Assembly: GCA_020634035.1 (NCBI GenBank)
Contig: JACKCM010000002.1
Location: 434,001 to 498,000, forward strand
Source: Candidatus Obscuribacterales bacterium
Lineage (GTDB): Bacteria; Cyanobacteriota; Vampirovibrionia; Obscuribacterales; Obscuribacteraceae
Direction of reading: 5' to 3'
DNA length: 64,000 nucleotides
In this document: piece by piece, positions 44,752 through 52,883 of the stretch
Layout: the number at the start of each line of letters is the position of its first letter
Numbering within the stretch: position 1 is the stretch's first letter
The notes under the pieces: generated by a model
The model's database searches: none
What the model was told of the DNA's origin: nothing
The model's input: only the letters and a program-made list of their open reading frames with translations
Translations under genes and position numbers: made by a program

Positions 44752-45987
44752 ATGCAGTCAAAAAGTCAGCAGCTCCATATTCCAAAAGGCATTCGATTCT
44801 CTTGCTCTGAATGCGGCAACTGTTGTTTGCAGTGGCCCGTTCCCGCCACCACCGATGATTTCGAGCGAATTGAGAGCGCCCGCAGTAAACTGGGTGGTGA
44901 CTTCCCTGCCAGCAGGGATTTGTTCAGGGTTTTGAATGCAGCCGATAGCAAGCTTTCGGTTTTCAGTCATTCGCTGGAGAAAAGAGCAGACGGAAAGTGT
45001 GCCTTTCTGTCTGAAGAGAATCGATGTGTTCTACACGAGAAAGTTGGCCCCGAAGCAAAACCTGCCATGTGTCGACTCTTTCCTTATACCTTTACCGGCA
45101 CTCCCGATGGGGTGTTCTGTTCTGTCAGCTTCGCCAGTACTGCTACGCTTTTTAACCAGGGTGATTTACTGGAGCAGCAGGGCGAATTGTTGGAGCAGAA
45201 ACATGATCTGTTCTCTAACCTGTTTCCGCAACTCAATTTAGACTGGTCTTATGCCCAGGTAGTCGATGGAGTTCCGCTTCAGTGGTCGGTCTATCGAGAG
45301 CACGAGGCTCCTGTTCTAACTTGTCTGGAACAAGAATCGGCGCGAAGAGCAGATGCGCTTTTGTTTGAGAAGACCGAGGCATTTAGAAAGTTGGTACCGC
45401 CGGAAGTGAACCTCGACAACATGGCCGATTTCGAAGCCCGGCCGAAATTGATAGATCAAGTCCTGATCAAGCATCTTCTGCGCTTCTATGTTCCGGTGGA
45501 TGTTTTTGGCGAGACATCGATGGACTTTCAGGCAAGAGCAGTTCTGGAAGAGGTGATTCGCGGCAGCGAGAAAGTCGAGATTATTTGGAACAGCAAGGCG
45601 ATAGGTTTCGGACAGATTTTCTCTTGTGACTTTAGTGATTTCAGCGATGAGTGTCGGGATTTAATCCGAAGATTTTTATACCTGCGTGTTTTCTCGAAGC
45701 TCTATTTTGGTCCGGGTTTCAATTATCTCAGTGTGGTTGCCGGTTTCCATCATCTGATCACCGTAGCGGTTCTAGCCAGGCTCTGTTTGAAACTCGATTT
45801 AATAAGCGGTTTATTAACCCGAGAAGAACTGGCAACTCAAAAGGCTTTCTTGCGAATGGCAGAGCACTTGCGTTGTATTGAGCGTCGTTTGACGGTGGCC
45901 GATTTTTCTGAAGAGACGATTGCGATGCTGGAGATCCTGCTTGCCAGCCCCCGGAGAATAGAGAGACTGATAAGTCTCTCTGCTTGA
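44752..45987 (+). CDS. YkgJ-type cysteine-cluster protein
   Basis: The 411-residue protein begins with the family signature FSCSECGNCC (C18, C21, C24, C25) and continues with CAFLSEENRCVLHE and AMCRLFPYTF, together the eight-or-so Cys of the YkgJ/UPF0153 group, which are thought to bind zinc or an iron-sulfur cluster. Typical members are 100-250 residues, so about 250 residues of extra C-terminal sequence (helical, with no membrane segment) are unusual. It shares its stop with the TTG start of the MFS gene (TTGA overlap), which suggests a functional link with export. The ribosome site is weak. Confidence 0.82.
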   Translation: MQSKSQQLHIPKGIRFSCSECGNCCLQWPVPATTDDFERIESARSKLGGDFPASRDLFRVLNAADSKLSVFSHSLEKRADGKCAFLSEENRCVLHEKVGPEAKPAMCRLFPYTFTGTPDGVFCSVSFASTATLFNQGDLLEQQGELLEQKHDLFSNLFPQLNLDWSYAQVVDGVPLQWSVYREHEAPVLTCLEQESARRADALLFEKTEAFRKLVPPEVNLDNMADFEARPKLIDQVLIKHLLRFYVPVDVFGETSMDFQARAVLEEVIRGSEKVEIIWNSKAIGFGQIFSCDFSDFSDECRDLIRRFLYLRVFSKLYFGPGFNYLSVVAGFHHLITVAVLARLCLKLDLISGLLTREELATQKAFLRMAEHLRCIERRLTVADFSEETIAMLEILLASPRRIERLISLSA

Positions 45988-47288
45988 ACATTGCCAATCC
46001 GGGGGTAACCGCAATTCTCAAGCTTCTATCATCCACTCTCGATAAAGAGGTTCGCCAGACCTTTCGTTCTCTGAAATACAGAAACATCAGGATCTTTCTT
46101 TGCGGACAGATGCTATCGCTCTCCTGTACATGGATGCAGATGGTGGCGATGAGCTGGCTGGTTTACAGATTGACGAAAGATCCGATTTTTCTCGGCCTGG
46201 TAGAGGGCGCCAATCTGCTTCCGATGCTGCTCTTCGGTCTGGCCGGTGGGTCGATAGCCGATCGTTTCGACCGTCGGCGGGTGATGATCACCACTCAGGT
46301 CCTGGCTATGTTCCAGGCGACCGTTCTGGCTGTGCTGACCCTGACAGGAACAGTCACCGCCTGGCATTGCCTGATCCTGGCTGCATTTCTTGGAACGGTC
46401 AACGCATTTGAAGTACCCTCCAGGCAGACTCTTCTGGTTAACATGGTGGCACGTGAAGATCTGGTCAACGCTGTCAGTCTCGGCTCTTCGATCTTTAATG
46501 TGGCACGTTCTGTGGGTCCGGCGCTGGCCGGTATCATAGTGGCCATGCAGGGCGAAGGAATCTGTTTTGTTATCAATGCGGTCAGCTATTCTTTTGCCTT
46601 GATCGCTCTATGCATGCTGAAACTTACAACTGATCAAAGTGGCGGTGGCGAAAACCAAGGCGAGAAACCGGGCTTTAGAGATGGAATAGACTTTGTTATC
46701 GGTCATGAGACCGTGCTTCGCATAATCTGTCTGGCAGTGGCTATAAGTCTTTTCGGGCTGCAGTTTTCGGTTATTCTGCCTATTTTTGCTTCAGAAATTC
46801 TGGGAGGCGGGGTGGAGACCCTCGGTCTTCTGAGGGCGGCGAACGGATTCGGTGCCCTTCTTGCTGCTCTCACCCTGGCTTCACGAGCCCAGGGCAAACT
46901 GCTGAGAACGGGCGTGGGGGCGGCTTGCGTGGTCTATGGTCTCAGCCTGATTTTGTTCTCTTTTTCCACAGTTACATGGATGTCGACCTTGATCATGCTG
47001 GTTACCGGCTTTGCCCTCGTCACGATGCTGAGCGGAGGCAATTCTTTAGTTCAACTCTCGGTGCCCGATCAGCTGCGCGGTCGAGTGATGAGTATTTACA
47101 TGACCCTATTGCTCGGGCTTGCCCCGGCCGGGTCTGTGTTTATCGGCTGGCTTGCCGCCAGGGTCGGCGCCCCTACCGCCCTTGCCATCAACGCGACCAT
47201 TGTCACTCTGGCAGGCTGCGTCTATCTGCTCAGTCTTTTTGTCTTCAAAAAAGCATCTGCAACTAAAGACGGTATCAATTCTCTCTGA
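45984..47288 (+). CDS. MFS exporter (EntS/DUF894-like)
   Basis: The 434-residue protein is a 12-helix major facilitator. The start TTG (45984) overlaps the upstream stop by 4 nt; no better start lies before the conserved FRSLKYRNIRIFLCGQMLSLSCTWMQ block. GGSIADRFDRRRVM is the family's loop 2-3 motif, and VNAVSLGSSIFNVARSVGPALAG the characteristic helix 5 region of EntS-like transporters. It probably exports a small molecule; the substrate is unknown. Translational coupling to the cysteine-cluster protein is the only context clue. It is followed by a 116-nt gap before the protease gene, with a weak hairpin near 47300. Confidence 0.88.
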   Translation: MNIANPGVTAILKLLSSTLDKEVRQTFRSLKYRNIRIFLCGQMLSLSCTWMQMVAMSWLVYRLTKDPIFLGLVEGANLLPMLLFGLAGGSIADRFDRRRVMITTQVLAMFQATVLAVLTLTGTVTAWHCLILAAFLGTVNAFEVPSRQTLLVNMVAREDLVNAVSLGSSIFNVARSVGPALAGIIVAMQGEGICFVINAVSYSFALIALCMLKLTTDQSGGGENQGEKPGFRDGIDFVIGHETVLRIICLAVAISLFGLQFSVILPIFASEILGGGVETLGLLRAANGFGALLAALTLASRAQGKLLRTGVGAACVVYGLSLILFSFSTVTWMSTLIMLVTGFALVTMLSGGNSLVQLSVPDQLRGRVMSIYMTLLLGLAPAGSVFIGWLAARVGAPTALAINATIVTLAGCVYLLSLFVFKKASATKDGINSL

Positions 47289-47404
47289 AACGGTCTCAAG
47301 CTCTTCGAGCCTTGTTCTATCCTGATTAGTTAAGATCTTTGATTGGTATATTTATGTGGATGAACCCTTATTCGACAGAAGATTAAATAGGATACTGCGT
47401 TCGG

Positions 47405-49009
47405 ATGCCATTTCCCGAAGATTTAGAAGATGATGTTCCGGTTTATTTCTCTCCCGGGGATGATAATGTCGAAATAGCCGAAAACATCGACAAGAAGGCT
47501 CTTCTCGAGGATGAACCTCCGATAGAATGGTCTCGCTATAAACCGGAGAAAACTCTGGAGGATGCCTCTAAAGAGGCAAAAATGATGGGCGAGGTCAAAA
47601 TTCGGGGAAAGAGCAACAAAGACAAAGATAACCGGATTACCTCCTTCGGTTTGAAAAGCATTGGCCAGAGCGGCGCTGCCAAAGGGGATAAGCCCAGGGA
47701 AGACAGCACCGACGACTCCTCCGACCTGCCATCACCCAAACCATCCGAGCAGAAGCTTCTCGATATGCGTAACAAGCTCGGTATCGGCAATCGGGTAGAG
47801 GTAAAACTCTCTCACTTCGAAGCCCCCGGCGATAGCTCAAGCCCTGTAGAATCCGCCAGCGGTCAGACCAGTCGGACCAGAGCAGACGAGCCAGCCCTAC
47901 TGAACACCTTGAGTCCTCGCTGGCGAAAGATTCTGCTTGGGCTTACGGCCTTGAATATATTTGCCCTCGGGATCTGGTGCGGCTCTTTTCTCTTCCCTAA
48001 CTCCAGAGCAACGACCAGTTTTGCCGGCGATCAGCCCTCCCCTGGCAAAAACGGCGAGAAGAGCTTTGTGACCGGGGATACCACTTTCTCTAAAATCGTA
48101 GAGCGGCTCAACCCTGTGGTGGTCAACGTAGACACCAGATTTCGGGCTGCCGACGGAGCCGGCCGCGGCTATGGCAACTCTGGCCAGGCTCAAGCCAGCG
48201 GGCTGATTATTTCGTCGGAAGGTCATATTCTCACCAATAACCATGTCATTCCAGAGAACACCCAGATCAGGATAACCTTGAGCGATGGACGGGATTTCGA
48301 CGCCAAGGTGGTCGGCCGGGACTCTTATACGGACCTGGCTGTGGTCAAGATCAAAGGCGGGAACTTGCCGGTGGCGCCATTCGGTAACATCCACAAGATG
48401 CATCCCGGAGACTGGTCCCTGGTTATCGGCAGTCCTTACGGTCTTGATCATTCAGTCAGTTTGGGAGTAATCAGTGCTCTTGATCGCAAGGTGGCGGATT
48501 TCAACCATCATGTGCCGTTCATTCAGACCGATGCTGCGATTAATCCCGGCAATTCCGGTGGACCTCTGGTAAATATTGATGGTGAGGTTATAGGCATAGC
48601 CACAGGGGCAGTGAAGACCGGGGCCCGGGGGATCGCTTTTGCTATTCCCATCGATGTGGCCAATCGGGTCGCCAAAAAACTGATTCGGGACGGCAAAATT
48701 GCCAGACCTTATCTGGGGCTTTATATGCGTGATTATGACCCTGATGCCAAGAAATCTCGAACCCTGCCGGGACATCCTATCGCCGTCACCGTAGCCAATG
48801 TGGTTCCCGGTGGTCCGGCTGATATATCAGGATTGAGACGAGGAGACATCATCTTGAAAGTAAACGGAACCGTGGTGAACTCTTCTGATGAAGTCAGAGC
48901 GTTCATAAAAACCTCCAATCCTGGAGATATACTGGTAATGTCTCTGCAGAGAGGTCTGAATGTAATCGAGAAGAAAGTCAAGTTGGGTCTCTATCCTTCC
49001 AACATGTAA
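47405..49009 (+). CDS. membrane-anchored HtrA/Deg serine protease with PDZ domain
   Basis: The 534-residue protein has a long charged cytoplasmic region (about 1-170), one membrane helix (about 175-197, ILLGLTALNIFALGIWCGSFLF), a trypsin-like protease domain (about 220-420) and one PDZ domain (about 430-525). The triad is complete: His280 in NNHVI, Asp310 in DLAVVK, Ser384 in GNSGGP. The protease would lie in the periplasm and degrade misfolded or damaged envelope proteins. The cytoplasmic part, about 170 residues of disordered acidic/basic sequence, is much longer than in usual DegS-like proteins and might receive signals (for instance phosphorylation by the kinases nearby; inference). Confidence 0.93.
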   Translation: MPFPEDLEDDVPVYFSPGDDNVEIAENIDKKALLEDEPPIEWSRYKPEKTLEDASKEAKMMGEVKIRGKSNKDKDNRITSFGLKSIGQSGAAKGDKPREDSTDDSSDLPSPKPSEQKLLDMRNKLGIGNRVEVKLSHFEAPGDSSSPVESASGQTSRTRADEPALLNTLSPRWRKILLGLTALNIFALGIWCGSFLFPNSRATTSFAGDQPSPGKNGEKSFVTGDTTFSKIVERLNPVVVNVDTRFRAADGAGRGYGNSGQAQASGLIISSEGHILTNNHVIPENTQIRITLSDGRDFDAKVVGRDSYTDLAVVKIKGGNLPVAPFGNIHKMHPGDWSLVIGSPYGLDHSVSLGVISALDRKVADFNHHVPFIQTDAAINPGNSGGPLVNIDGEVIGIATGAVKTGARGIAFAIPIDVANRVAKKLIRDGKIARPYLGLYMRDYDPDAKKSRTLPGHPIAVTVANVVPGGPADISGLRRGDIILKVNGTVVNSSDEVRAFIKTSNPGDILVMSLQRGLNVIEKKVKLGLYPSNM

Positions 49010-49046
49010 GTCCCCAACCCACGCACTAAAGTTCTCCTTTTCCGAT

Positions 49047-50102
49047 ATGCTTTCATGTCCTGCATGCCGAACTGATTTAGAGAAATGGCAGATTGAATGC
49101 CACCACTGTGGGCAGGCTGTATCGAGCGATGCTATCCCGATAATTGAAGATGCTCAAATCTCGAAGAAAGATATTCAGGTCGCTTTTTTAGAATGGATGG
49201 ACAGGGGCAACGATCTTCTCAAGCGTAAATCCTTTGATGAAGCCCATGCCTGTTTTGCCGAAGCGCTCAAGCGTGTCAATGGACTGGAGAGCCAGAGAGT
49301 CAACGAAGTCAAGGTTCGCAAAAAGCTCGCCGATGCTTTTGCCAAGCTGCAAAAACATGATGAGGCGGTGGCACAGTTAGTAATCGCTGCGGATCTCAGC
49401 CGCAACGAAGAGGAGAAAGTCCGGCTTCAGAAAAAAATCGATCGAATCAATTCGGACCGGTCATCGCAATCGTCTCAAGATCAGCAGCTCAGCAAGAGAA
49501 AAGATTCTGCTCTGGCACCAGCCGAAGAACATGACCGGGTCTCTGCTTTGCTGTTTTGTGTATCTTGTTCCCGGTTGATGACCGAAGCCGAAGTCTATCG
49601 ATTTCGGTCCGGCAAGTCTGAAGAAGCCACTTGCATTTGTGGATTTACCGGTACTCCTCTGGCTCAAAAATCCGAACAAGTGGATCTCGAGCACCATATC
49701 TCATCAGGTCTGCGAGCACCGGCAAGGAAAGAGCGATTGATAGAAGCCGCACAGAAACCGGTGGAAGGAGGGCGCACTAAGACGATGGCGTTCTGGCTGG
49801 CGCTCTGTCTGGGAACCTTCGGCGCTCATAAGTTTTATCTAGGAGACAAAGCCAGAGGTTTTGCCTACGTGCTATTGTGCTGGACGTTGATACCATTGGT
49901 AGTGTCAATATATGAAGCTATTCTGATCGCCCAGATGTCCCGGGTAAGTTTCAACCTGGCCTATAATATCGAGGGGGTTCTAGAGAGACTGCCTCTGGAA
50001 AGCTTTGATCAAAAGCTTTCGAACGAGGATGTCATCAATATGGAAGTCACAGAGGATCCCGAAAATGTCGTCGATGAGTGGTCTTCCGAAGACGAGATCT
50101 GA
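49047..50102 (+). CDS. TM2-domain protein with zinc ribbons
   Basis: The 351-residue protein begins with a zinc ribbon (CPAC and CHHC; C4, C7, C18, C21), followed by helical TPR-like sequence (about 45-140), a second Cys group (CVSC...CIC, about 172-200) and a TM2 domain (about 245-320) with the family pattern KTMAFWLALCLGTFGAHKFYLG and the second helix ARGFAYVLLCW. It ends in an acidic tail. The soluble part is probably cytoplasmic. It starts 37 nt after the protease gene, and the two are likely co-transcribed. Its function is unknown; TM2 proteins are widespread and poorly understood. Confidence 0.85.
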   Translation: MLSCPACRTDLEKWQIECHHCGQAVSSDAIPIIEDAQISKKDIQVAFLEWMDRGNDLLKRKSFDEAHACFAEALKRVNGLESQRVNEVKVRKKLADAFAKLQKHDEAVAQLVIAADLSRNEEEKVRLQKKIDRINSDRSSQSSQDQQLSKRKDSALAPAEEHDRVSALLFCVSCSRLMTEAEVYRFRSGKSEEATCICGFTGTPLAQKSEQVDLEHHISSGLRAPARKERLIEAAQKPVEGGRTKTMAFWLALCLGTFGAHKFYLGDKARGFAYVLLCWTLIPLVVSIYEAILIAQMSRVSFNLAYNIEGVLERLPLESFDQKLSNEDVINMEVTEDPENVVDEWSSEDEI

Positions 50103-50139
50103 TAATTGAGATCCTGATGTAATTAGAAAGGGGGCAGTT

Positions 50140-50463
50140 TTGAGTCTGGCTAACAAAGGGTGTAAGCCCTGTCGGGGTGATAGTCCTGTGCTTGCACCAA
50201 AAGAAGTAGATGCTCTTTTGAAAGAAGTCGACGGATGGACTTCTTTCAATGCAGAACGGATCGAGAAAAGCTATTCTTTTCCCGATTTCATGGGAGCGAT
50301 TCAGTTGGCAAATAAGATAGCGCTGATTGCAGAGCATGAAGGTCATCATCCGGATCTGCATATTCGCTGGGGTGAACTCAGGGTCGAAATCTGGACCCAT
50401 GCCGTCAATGGATTGACGGAGAACGATTTCATTCTCGCTGCCAAAATAGATGACTTGTCCTGA
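50140..50463 (+). CDS. pterin-4a-carbinolamine dehydratase
   Basis: The 107-residue enzyme dehydrates 4a-hydroxytetrahydrobiopterin during cofactor recycling. The signature EHEGHHPDLHIRW contains the conserved HHP and the later Trp, and TENDF near the end is typical. The start is TTG at 50140, supported by a strong AAAGGGGG five to twelve nt upstream. The length agrees with the family (about 95-115). No aromatic amino-acid hydroxylase is encoded nearby. It is convergent with the long receiver-like gene. Confidence 0.93.
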   Translation: MSLANKGCKPCRGDSPVLAPKEVDALLKEVDGWTSFNAERIEKSYSFPDFMGAIQLANKIALIAEHEGHHPDLHIRWGELRVEIWTHAVNGLTENDFILAAKIDDLS

Positions 50464-50481
50464 TCCTAAACAGGCTCTGAA

Positions 50482-52848
50482 TCAATACATGTAGAAGGTA
50501 AAGGACAAGAATCCGACCAGTATCGCAGCGATGGATGCGACCAGATAGCTCAGTATGCTCCAGTTGAATTTAACAGAAACTTTGACGTCCGGTTTTTGAA
50601 TTATCGGTTTCTGTTTTTTGCCGTCAATCGCTTTCAATGAGGAGGAGACAGCGGTCGATGCACCACCGGCGACACTGCCCTGCCATTTGTTGGGGGCCTG
50701 AGCTTGTGGGACAGGCATGGCTTTTGGTTTTTCCACAGCTTCTTGATCTTTGTCGCCTTCGCCACTTCCGACGCTGTCGGCAGAGACAAGCTTTTCGTTT
50801 GGATCAGACTGCAGTTTTGAAAAGGACCCTGTTGTTCTGCCAAGCTTTCCTGTTCTTGATCCAAAACCCTCAGAACTACCGACGGCATCACCCCATTTTG
50901 CAGAGGTAAGACCTGTAGGGCTGGCCGGATCGTTGTCTAGTTTGGCTTCATCCAGACCTGCTATGTCACCGAATATGCTACCGCCTGGCCCCATTGAACT
51001 TGCCGAACTTGAACTGCTGGCATAACTATCCAGATTTCCTGATGAACTTTGACCAGGAGAAGGGATAGAATCGAGATCGCCCCATTTGCTGGAGGATGCT
51101 TTCAAAGGAGCATCTTCGGAAAGGTCTTTCAAACCGGAAGCAGGAGAAGGGATAGAATCGAGATCGCCCCATTTGCTGGAGGATGCTTTTAAAGGAGCAT
51201 CTTCGGAAAGGTCTTTCAAACCGGAAGCAGGAGAAGGGATAGAATCGAGATCGCCCCATTTGCTGGAGGATGCTTTTAAAGGAGCATCTTCGGAAAGGTC
51301 TTTTAAACCGGAAGCAGGAGAGGGGATAGAGTCGAGATCGCCCCATTTGCTGGAGGATGCTTTTATCGGCTCAACATCTGCTTTGGCGGCTTGACCGGGA
51401 GAAGGGATAGAATCGAGATCTCCCCACTTGCTTTTCTGCTCTTCTTTTTTGGCCGATTCAATTACTTCGTCGGTGACGGCGTCAAGATCTCCCCAGCGAC
51501 TTTCGGTGGGAAATGCTTCTACTTTGCTCTCGCTTATCTCTCCGACTCCGACCTGATCGGGCTTTTCGGTCTTTTCAATCTTGTCATCGTCCCAGCTGCT
51601 CTCTTTTACCGAAGAATCAGAGCTTTCCAGAATAGAATCGATGTTGTCTACTGCGTTGATAAGGGCGTCTTTAGTCTCTTGATCGAGAACGGATTGCACC
51701 GGTTCTGATGTGGCAGGTTTTGGTTTGTAGGCGTCGATTTGCTGTTGGGAGCTTCGTTGGGCCGAAATAAGCGAGTCGAGCTCTTCCCATTTGCTGCTTA
51801 CTTTTACTTCTCTTTTGGGCTGAGCAGCTTCCGGTTTCGTTCTCGATTCCTCTGCATCGCTTTTTTCCAGCGTATCCATAACCGAAGCCGGTTTCTTCTC
51901 TGCCTCAGACTGCGGCACAGGCTCAGGCTCAGGCTCTGATTTTGGTGCTTCCTGCTCGGCGCTTTGAATTAAAGATTGCAAAAACTGCTCTGCGCTCTGC
52001 TCGTCGGCAATTTGTTCTTGTACGGCTACAGGCACAGGCTCAGGTTCCGGCTCGGGCTCAGGTTCCGGCTCCGGCACAGATTCCGGTTCTTCTTCTGGTA
52101 AAACTTCAACTGCCGCTTTAACCACCGTTTCTTCTTCGGGCTGTTCTTCCGGTTCTTCTTCCGGCAGCATCGCAGTCGGCTCTTGGACTGGCTCTTGAAC
52201 TGGTTCTTGTACCGGTTCTTGAACTGGTTCCTGAATCGTCTCTTCTGGTTCCGGCTCAGGAGCTGGTTTAGGTTTAGGTTCGGCTTTAGGTTCCGGTTTT
52301 ACAGCGGGTTGGGCGATTGGCTGAGGTGCCGGTTTGAAAGTCTGGCTCTGGGGCTTGTTTCCGAACGCCATCGGTTTATGTGTCGGCTTGCCCGGGATAG
52401 CCCAGGCTCCAGATTTTTTGATGTTTTGAGACGGTATCGCCGATCTGCCGGTGGGTTGTGATTTCTGGGCTCCCCATTCTTTGGTGGCAACTCTTCTGAT
52501 CACGCTTCTTATCTGAGCGGCCCAGCCCCTGTGGTCGAGGAAGTCCAGTGCACCGAGCTGCATAGATTTTTTGACCAGATCGGCGTCTATCTCTTCTTTG
52601 CTTACTATGAAGTAGGAACCGGGATTAGCTTGAATCAGGTCTTTCAACAGAGCTATGCCTTCCGAAGAGTCGCTTTCCAACTCCATCCAGACGATGGTCG
52701 AGGATACTCCCTCCAGTTCCTGGCGGGCATTTTCTTTCCCGATGGTTTTCAGAAAAGAGAGCTCGGCTTGACTCTTTATCAAGGATTCTATCTTCGACCT
52801 GACATCATCGCCAGCATCGCATACTAGAATAGTCGGAATTGTAGCCAC
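50482..52848 (-). CDS. tail-anchored protein with degenerate receiver domain and tandem repeats
   Basis: The 788-residue protein has a receiver-like N-domain (about 5-122): strands ILVCDAGDD, STIVWMELES and YFIVSKEE align with CheY-type domains. The phosphoacceptor Asp is replaced by Glu (E56) and the conserved Lys of the TKP motif reads DHR, so it cannot be phosphorylated normally. A Pro/Glu-rich middle follows (about 150-340, including EPVQ repeats), then a Ser/Asp-rich region with four 29-residue repeats around SSKWGDLDSIPSP (about 480-600). The last 27 residues form a membrane helix (SYLVASIAAILVGFLSFTFYMY), a tail anchor with the rest in the cytoplasm. It lies 35 nt after the gene at 52884-55289 and probably forms an operon with it. 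Confidence 0.82.
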   Translation of the reverse strand: MATIPTILVCDAGDDVRSKIESLIKSQAELSFLKTIGKENARQELEGVSSTIVWMELESDSSEGIALLKDLIQANPGSYFIVSKEEIDADLVKKSMQLGALDFLDHRGWAAQIRSVIRRVATKEWGAQKSQPTGRSAIPSQNIKKSGAWAIPGKPTHKPMAFGNKPQSQTFKPAPQPIAQPAVKPEPKAEPKPKPAPEPEPEETIQEPVQEPVQEPVQEPVQEPTAMLPEEEPEEQPEEETVVKAAVEVLPEEEPESVPEPEPEPEPEPEPVPVAVQEQIADEQSAEQFLQSLIQSAEQEAPKSEPEPEPVPQSEAEKKPASVMDTLEKSDAEESRTKPEAAQPKREVKVSSKWEELDSLISAQRSSQQQIDAYKPKPATSEPVQSVLDQETKDALINAVDNIDSILESSDSSVKESSWDDDKIEKTEKPDQVGVGEISESKVEAFPTESRWGDLDAVTDEVIESAKKEEQKSKWGDLDSIPSPGQAAKADVEPIKASSSKWGDLDSIPSPASGLKDLSEDAPLKASSSKWGDLDSIPSPASGLKDLSEDAPLKASSSKWGDLDSIPSPASGLKDLSEDAPLKASSSKWGDLDSIPSPGQSSSGNLDSYASSSSSASSMGPGGSIFGDIAGLDEAKLDNDPASPTGLTSAKWGDAVGSSEGFGSRTGKLGRTTGSFSKLQSDPNEKLVSADSVGSGEGDKDQEAVEKPKAMPVPQAQAPNKWQGSVAGGASTAVSSSLKAIDGKKQKPIIQKPDVKVSVKFNWSILSYLVASIAAILVGFLSFTFYMY
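51055..51420 (-). repeat. 87-bp tandem coding repeats
   Basis: About four near-identical 87-bp units begin at 51061, 51148, 51235 and 51322, with a partial fifth at 51409. They encode 29-residue units around SKWGDLDSIPSP and LKDLSEDAPL. Further diverged KWGDLD copies lie at 51420-51500. The unit length is a multiple of three, and only single-base differences separate copies, which indicates recent expansion or homogenisation. Confidence 0.95.
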
Positions 52849-52883
52849 AGCTCTCCTCGCTTAGCTCCTTGTTTGAAATAATT

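Noticed and set aside
47300..47330. Weak hairpin after the MFS gene (GCTC/GAGC)
   Set aside because: The stem is only four pairs with a poor T-tract, so a terminator is not supported.
51026..51394. Repetitive frames on both strands within the repeat block
   Set aside because: Any frame through an 87-bp tandem repeat stays open; only the frame continuous with the 788-residue protein is real.
51055..51420. Regular repeats considered as a CRISPR array
   Set aside because: Units are 87 bp with no spacers, in frame, and encode repeated peptide; no cas genes are near.
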